Shown: positions 6,267-9,809 of the stretch, piece after piece
Layout of the letters: each line of letters begins with the position of its first letter
Numbering within the stretch: position 1 is the stretch's first letter
DNA from: an uncultured Haloferula sp.
GTDB lineage: Bacteria > Verrucomicrobiota > Verrucomicrobiae > Verrucomicrobiales > Akkermansiaceae
Assembly (NCBI GenBank): GCA_946885645.1
Contig: CAMPGU010000149.1
Location: forward strand, 1-9,809
Direction of reading: 5' to 3'
Length of the DNA: 9,809 nucleotides
Translations under genes and position numbers: made by a program
Notes under the pieces: model-generated
Database searches by the model: none
The model's input: only the letters and a program-made list of their open reading frames with translations
What the model was told of the DNA's origin: nothing

Positions 6267-7043
6267 TTAGCCGCTTTGCTGCACGAAAAAGCTCGCCGCG
6301 ATGCCCAGGCCGATCACCGCGACCAGGATTCGCACCGCCAAGGCGGGAATTTTTTGAGCGAAATGGCTGCCCAGGAAATAGCCGGGGATCGAGCCCACCA
6401 CCAGCCAGCCGGCCAGCCGCCAATCCACGCTCCCGCATGCAATAAACCACACAACCGAGGCGACATTGCACGTCAGGGCGAGCAGCGATTTCAAAGCGTT
6501 CATCCGGTTCAAGTCCTTCAGCCCCAGCAAGCCGAGGCCGGCCAGCATCATGATCCCGATGCCTGCGCCGAAGTAGCCGCCATAGACCGCCACCCCTGCT
6601 TGGAAGAGGATTCCCCAAGCTTTCGGCCGGTCCGGCTCGTGGTCCGCTCCGGCTCCCCGCCAGGCGCGCAGCCAGCGCTGGATCGGCGCATTCAGCAGGA
6701 AAAGCGCCGTGGCCATCAGCAACAGCCAGGGCACGACCGCTTCAAAAACCGAGGAGGGCAGGGCCAGCAGCAGCATTCCGCCGCCCAAGCCTCCCAGAAG
6801 GCTCACCAGGCCGAGCGGGAGGATCCAGTGTTCCACCTCCTTCAGCCGGCGCCGGAAGGCCCACACGCTGCCCGGCATGCCCAGGAAAAGGGCCACGGTC
6901 GAGGTGGTGTTCGCCTGCACCGGAGAGAGGCCCGCCGCCATCAACGCCGGGAAGGTCAGCATGGTACCGCCGCCCGCCACGGCATTCATCACCGCCGCGA
7001 GGAAACCGGCGGCGAGCACGATCCATTCCTGATGCCCGGGCAC
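6267..7043 (-). CDS. TauE/SafE (TSUP) family membrane transporter
   Basis: From the GTG at 7043 the product is about 258 residues, the usual length of this inner-membrane family with some eight helices. The two inverted halves show their glycine-rich signatures: NAVAGGGTMLTFPAL with SPVQANTTSTVAL near the N-terminus, and VYGGYFGAGIGIMMLAGLGL with LNRMNALKSLLAL in the second half. Between them is a cytoplasmic-looking charged loop (RAWRGAGADHEPDRPK). Members export sulfite, sulfoacetate or related organosulfur anions, or are uncharacterised; the substrate here is unknown. The frame stays open up to a TTG at 7079, adding 12 residues, but family proteins start close to the first helix and neither start has a Shine-Dalgarno site. 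The sulfatase gene is divergent, 204 bases away, which makes a sulfur-related role attractive but unproven. Confidence 0.88.
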   Translation of the reverse strand: MPGHQEWIVLAAGFLAAVMNAVAGGGTMLTFPALMAAGLSPVQANTTSTVALFLGMPGSVWAFRRRLKEVEHWILPLGLVSLLGGLGGGMLLLALPSSVFEAVVPWLLLMATALFLLNAPIQRWLRAWRGAGADHEPDRPKAWGILFQAGVAVYGGYFGAGIGIMMLAGLGLLGLKDLNRMNALKSLLALTCNVASVVWFIACGSVDWRLAGWLVVGSIPGYFLGSHFAQKIPALAVRILVAVIGLGIAASFFVQQSG

Positions 7044-7216
7044 GCGAGGAACCAAGGCGCAAAGAGCGGGCCCCGGCAATAGAGGAATCCGAGCTCCATG
7101 TATGTCCAGGACTGGAAAACATCACGAAACGGGGCCGTGCCTGGCAGGAGAGAATCCGGCTGCGCTCCTTGATGCAGGCGGAGATTCAGTTTCCATGGCA
7201 CGGTTTGGTTCCACGC

Positions 7217-7233
7217 GACATTCTATGAATGTC
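7217..7233. promoter_or_regulatory. 17-bp inverted repeat just upstream of the sulfatase
   Basis: GACATTC and GAATGTC are perfect inverted arms separated by TAT, ending 14 bases before the sulfatase ATG. The size and symmetry fit a dimeric repressor operator, or a small hairpin that covers the ribosome-binding region. A -10-like TATGAA lies inside it, but no well-spaced -35 box was seen. A shorter TCCAG-GA-CTGGA repeat (7105-7116) lies in the same divergent region, nearer the TauE-like gene. Roles are inferred. Confidence 0.4.
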
Positions 7234-7247
7234 CGTCCGAGCTCCTG

Positions 7248-8645
7248 ATGAAACACACACTCCTCACCCTTTTTCTCTGCCTCGTCTTCCCGCTCGCTGC
7301 AGCGGAGCGCCCGAATATCGTCGTCGTCCTTATCGATGACATGGGCTGGGGGGATCTTTCCTGCTTTGGCAATCAGGCGGCGAAAACCCCGAACATCGAC
7401 CGCCTGGCGGCGGAGGGGATCCGCTTCCGGCAGTTTTACGTCAATTCTCCCATCTGCTCGCCCTCCCGCTGCGCCCTGACCACCGGCCAATACCCGCAAC
7501 GGTGGAAGATTACCTCCTTCCTCAACAACCGCGCCGATAACGAGCGGCGCGGCATGGCCCAGTGGCTCGATCCCGCCGCGCCCTCGCTGGCCCGCTTTCT
7601 CAAATCCGCCGGCTACGCCACGGGGCACTTCGGGAAATGGCATCTCGGCGGCCAGCGGGACGTGGACAAGGCTCCGCCGATCACCGGCTACGGCTTCGAC
7701 GCGAGCCTCACGAATTTCGAGGGGATGGGACCGAAATTGCTACCTCTCACGCTCAAGCCGGGCGACTCGCAACCGGAGAAGCTGTGGCGGGACGCCGAAC
7801 GCCTCGGCGGCCCCGTGACATGGATGCCGCGCTCCAAGATCACCGGTGGCTTCGTCGAAGCGGCGATCCCTTTCATGGAGCAGGCGGCTCGCGAGAAGAA
7901 GCCGTTCTATGTGAACCTGTGGCCGGACGACGTGCATGCGCCCTTTTGGCCGCCGGTGGAAAAGTGGAAACCCGGCAAGCGGGGCCGCTTCCTCGTCGTG
8001 CTGGAGGAGATGGACCGGCAGCTCGGCCGCCTGTTCGACCATATCCGCGACACGCCCGCGCTGCGCGACAATACGGTTCTCCTGCTCTGCTCCGACAATG
8101 GCCCGGAGGCCGGGGCGGGCTCCGCCGGTAAATTCCGGGGCTTCAAGGGCACCCTGTTCGAGGGCGGCATCCGCTCGCCTTTGATCGCTTGGGGACCGGG
8201 ATGGATCGATTCCGCGAAAGCCGGAACGACCGACGACACCTCGGTTCTGGCCGCTTTTGACCTGGTGCCATCCCTGCTCGGACTTGCGAAGGCGGACACG
8301 CCGGAGGGGACCAGCTTCGACGGTGAGGATATTTCTGCGGTGCTGCTGGGCAAGGCGACCCTTGAACGCAAGACCCCCGTTTTCTGGCGACGGCCACCGG
8401 ATCGGAAACCGGATCTGGCGCCCGACCTTGCGGTGCGCGAGGGGCAGTGGAAGCTGATCTGCGAGTACGATGGAGCCAAGCCGCGGCTCTTTGACCTTTC
8501 CTCGGATCCCGGCGAAGAGACCGATCTTGCCCCCCGGCAGCCGGAGACGGTGGCACGCCTCAGCCGCGCGGCCGTCTCCTGGCACCGCTCGCTGCCTTCC
8601 GACAAGGGACCTGAAATCGCCGAAGGTTCCGGCCGAGGGGAGTAG
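7248..8645 (+). CDS. Secreted type I (FGly) sulfatase, arylsulfatase family S1
   Basis: This 465-residue protein starts with a signal peptide (MKHTLLTLFLCLVFPLAAA, cleavage expected after Ala19), so it works outside the cytoplasmic membrane. It hydrolyses sulfate esters, probably on a carbohydrate. The type I sulfatase core is complete: metal ligands Asp30-Asp31 in LIDDMGWGD, formylglycine precursor Cys70 in ICSPSRCALTTG (CxPSR form), His127, Lys130 and His132 in GHFGKWHLGG, His230 in DDVHAPF, Asp283-Asn284 in SDNGPE, Lys300, and EGGIRSP. The cysteine form requires conversion by a formylglycine-generating enzyme, which is not in this window. The C-terminal part ends in the usual LFDLSSDPGEETDLA. 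Length is near the small end of the family, without extra binding modules. Exact substrate cannot be told. A divergent TauE/SafE-like gene precedes it; a MOSC gene follows after 68 bases. Confidence 0.95.
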   Translation: MKHTLLTLFLCLVFPLAAAERPNIVVVLIDDMGWGDLSCFGNQAAKTPNIDRLAAEGIRFRQFYVNSPICSPSRCALTTGQYPQRWKITSFLNNRADNERRGMAQWLDPAAPSLARFLKSAGYATGHFGKWHLGGQRDVDKAPPITGYGFDASLTNFEGMGPKLLPLTLKPGDSQPEKLWRDAERLGGPVTWMPRSKITGGFVEAAIPFMEQAAREKKPFYVNLWPDDVHAPFWPPVEKWKPGKRGRFLVVLEEMDRQLGRLFDHIRDTPALRDNTVLLLCSDNGPEAGAGSAGKFRGFKGTLFEGGIRSPLIAWGPGWIDSAKAGTTDDTSVLAAFDLVPSLLGLAKADTPEGTSFDGEDISAVLLGKATLERKTPVFWRRPPDRKPDLAPDLAVREGQWKLICEYDGAKPRLFDLSSDPGEETDLAPRQPETVARLSRAAVSWHRSLPSDKGPEIAEGSGRGE

Positions 8646-8713
8646 GTGACGGGGTGGGGGAACAATGGGCCCGGCGCGCTTGACGCTCCGCAGGGCTCCG
8701 CGAGAATCGCCGC

Positions 8714-9406
8714 ATGGTCATCCTGGCACTTCATACCGGTCCGGCCCGGGACTGCGCGACCGAAGACAGCGGGGAGTGGTGGGACAAGGAGTGGCGCACC
8801 GGCTTTCACAAGCAGCCGCAGGAGGGGCCCCGCTGGCTGGGTTACCAGGGCTTCCGCGGTGACGAGGTGGCGGACGCCCGCTTCCATGGCGGCGTGGACA
8901 AGGCGGTCTGTGCCTATCCCTCCGAGCATTATGGCCACTGGAGCAGCATCGGGGAAATGGCCGAGGCCTCCGCGGGAGCCTTCGGCGAAAATCTGACCCT
9001 GGCGGGGCTGTTGGAGGAACAGGCCTGCATCGGCGACATTTATTCCGCGGGAGAGGCGATGCTCCAGGTGTCGCAGCCCCGCCAGCCGTGCTGGAAGCTG
9101 GCCCGGCGCTGGCGGGTGAAGGATCTGGCGCTGCAAGTCGAGCGCACGGGCAGGACCGGATTTTATTTCCGCGTCCTCCGGCACGGCCAGGTGCAGGCGG
9201 GAGATCGCCTGTCCTTGATCGACCGGCCGCACCCGGAATGGACGATCGCCCGCTGCAATATGCTGATGCACCACGAGAAAGGGAATATCGAGGATACGCG
9301 GGAGCTCTCCTCCTGTCCTGAGCTCTCCGGAAGCTGGAAGGACTCGCTGTGGGCGCGTGTCCAGTCACGGGAACGCGATGCCGCGGCGCGGCGGGAGCAG
9401 CCCTAA
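8714..9406 (+). CDS. MOSC domain protein, YiiM type
   Basis: This 230-residue cytoplasmic protein matches the stand-alone MOSC proteins of the E. coli YiiM type. Conserved blocks are GFRGDEVADARFHGGVDKAV (about 46-65), CAYPSEHYGHW, GAFGENLTLAG (about 88-98) and QVSQPRQPCWKLA, which holds Cys126, the predicted molybdenum-cofactor ligand. YiiM-type proteins act with molybdenum cofactor in reducing N-hydroxylated compounds; a partner reductase is not encoded here. The segment WWDKEWRTGFHKQPQEGP (residues 22-39) is longer than in E. coli YiiM and looks like a lineage trait. The ATG at 8714 begins a normal first strand (MVILALHTGPAR); no Shine-Dalgarno sequence is visible. It lies 68 bases after the sulfatase with no clear terminator between them, so cotranscription is possible, and 83 bases before thrS. 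Family is firm, substrate unknown. Confidence 0.92.
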   Translation: MVILALHTGPARDCATEDSGEWWDKEWRTGFHKQPQEGPRWLGYQGFRGDEVADARFHGGVDKAVCAYPSEHYGHWSSIGEMAEASAGAFGENLTLAGLLEEQACIGDIYSAGEAMLQVSQPRQPCWKLARRWRVKDLALQVERTGRTGFYFRVLRHGQVQAGDRLSLIDRPHPEWTIARCNMLMHHEKGNIEDTRELSSCPELSGSWKDSLWARVQSRERDAAARREQP

Positions 9407-9489
9407 CGCACCAGGGTCCGGGATGCCGGGGGCCATTCCACCGAATCAGGCATTGAAAATCCCCGTTTCCCTTGCAATCTCCCCGCCCC

Positions 9490-9809
9490 ATGTCCGACCG
9501 GAAGACCCTCGAAGAGCGCCAGCAGATGACGGAGCTGGAGCGCCTGCGCCACTCCTGCGCCCACGTGATGGCCACCGCCATCCTGCGCATCTGGCCGGAT
9601 GCCCAGTTCGCCTATGGCCCGCCGATCGAGAACGGCTTCTACTACGACTTCGAGATGAAGCACCGGGTCACGCCGGAGGATTTCGAGAAGATCGAGGCGG
9701 AGATGAAAAAGGTCGCGAAGGAGAACCAGAAGTTCGAGCGCCGGGTCATCTCCCGCGAGGAGGCGAAAGCGATGGCCGAGAGCGGCCGCCTCGGTGGCCT
9801 GTCCGAACG
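9490..9809 (+). CDS. thrS: Threonyl-tRNA synthetase, N-terminal part (runs off the window)
   Basis: The first 106 codons of thrS are present. The protein attaches threonine to its tRNA and edits mischarged serine. After about 15 residues (MSDRKTLEERQQMTELE) it enters the second additional domain directly: LRHSCAHVMA with the editing histidines His21 and His25 (HxxxH), WPDAQFAYGPPIENGFYYDF, TPEDFEKIEAEM, and FERRVISREEA. E. coli ThrS has the equivalent HxxxH at residues 73 and 77, after a TGS domain of about 60 residues; that TGS domain is absent here. No longer start is supported: the MOSC gene ends 83 bases upstream and the intergenic bases encode nothing TGS-like. TTGAAA (9453-9458) is a possible -35 box, with no good -10 element. 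The catalytic core lies beyond the right edge. Confidence 0.95.
   Translation, partial: MSDRKTLEERQQMTELERLRHSCAHVMATAILRIWPDAQFAYGPPIENGFYYDFEMKHRVTPEDFEKIEAEMKKVAKENQKFERRVISREEAKAMAESGRLGGLSE

Noticed and set aside
7907..9274. 455-residue minus-strand frame spanning the sulfatase and MOSC genes
   Set aside because: It crosses two well-supported genes and their gap on the opposite strand and has low-complexity Pro/Arg/Ser composition, as expected of a GC shadow.

Overview
The window looks like an ordinary stretch of chromosome from a GC-rich, Gram-negative-type bacterium, most likely in the Verrucomicrobiota (Luteolibacter/Haloferula-like). This is an inference from gene content: a secreted FGly-type sulfatase, a threonyl-tRNA synthetase that starts directly at its editing domain without a TGS domain, an orphan LuxR-type regulator, and start codons mostly without a recognisable Shine-Dalgarno sequence. 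No phylogenetic search was possible. There is no tRNA, rRNA, CRISPR array, insertion sequence, phage gene or integrase.

Layout. Positions 64-1842 (+) carry a YqgE/AlgH-family gene and metX (homoserine O-acyltransferase). Positions 1843-2276 have no intact gene but hold a striking cysteine-rich reading frame (1898-2095) that looks like a small zinc-ribbon protein whose start is broken or non-standard (ATG followed at once by TAA). Positions 2277-3080 (+) carry an orphan LuxR-type regulator. A block of minus-strand genes follows: tauE/safE-like transporter (7043 to 6267), ugd (6181 to 4874, followed by a good intrinsic terminator), rsmB (4688 to 3468, preceded by a heptanucleotide repeat) and an easily missed 42-residue membrane protein (3381 to 3253), which converges on the LuxR gene. 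From 7248 the plus strand resumes with a secreted sulfatase, a YiiM-type MOSC protein and the first 106 codons of thrS, which runs off the right edge.

Functions. These are mostly independent housekeeping units: methionine precursor activation (metX), rRNA m5C modification (rsmB), UDP-glucuronate supply for surface polysaccharide (ugd) and tRNA charging (thrS). The sulfatase and the TauE/SafE-like permease are divergently arranged and could loosely be joined by sulfur metabolism (sulfate ester hydrolysis, export of sulfur oxyanions), but the sequence does not prove this. I did not find a clear new multi-gene system. The points worth a second look are small: the start-less zinc-ribbon frame, the 42-aa membrane protein, the heptad repeat before rsmB, a 17-bp inverted repeat just before the sulfatase, a C8 tract in the ugd leader, and a variant nucleophile elbow in MetX.
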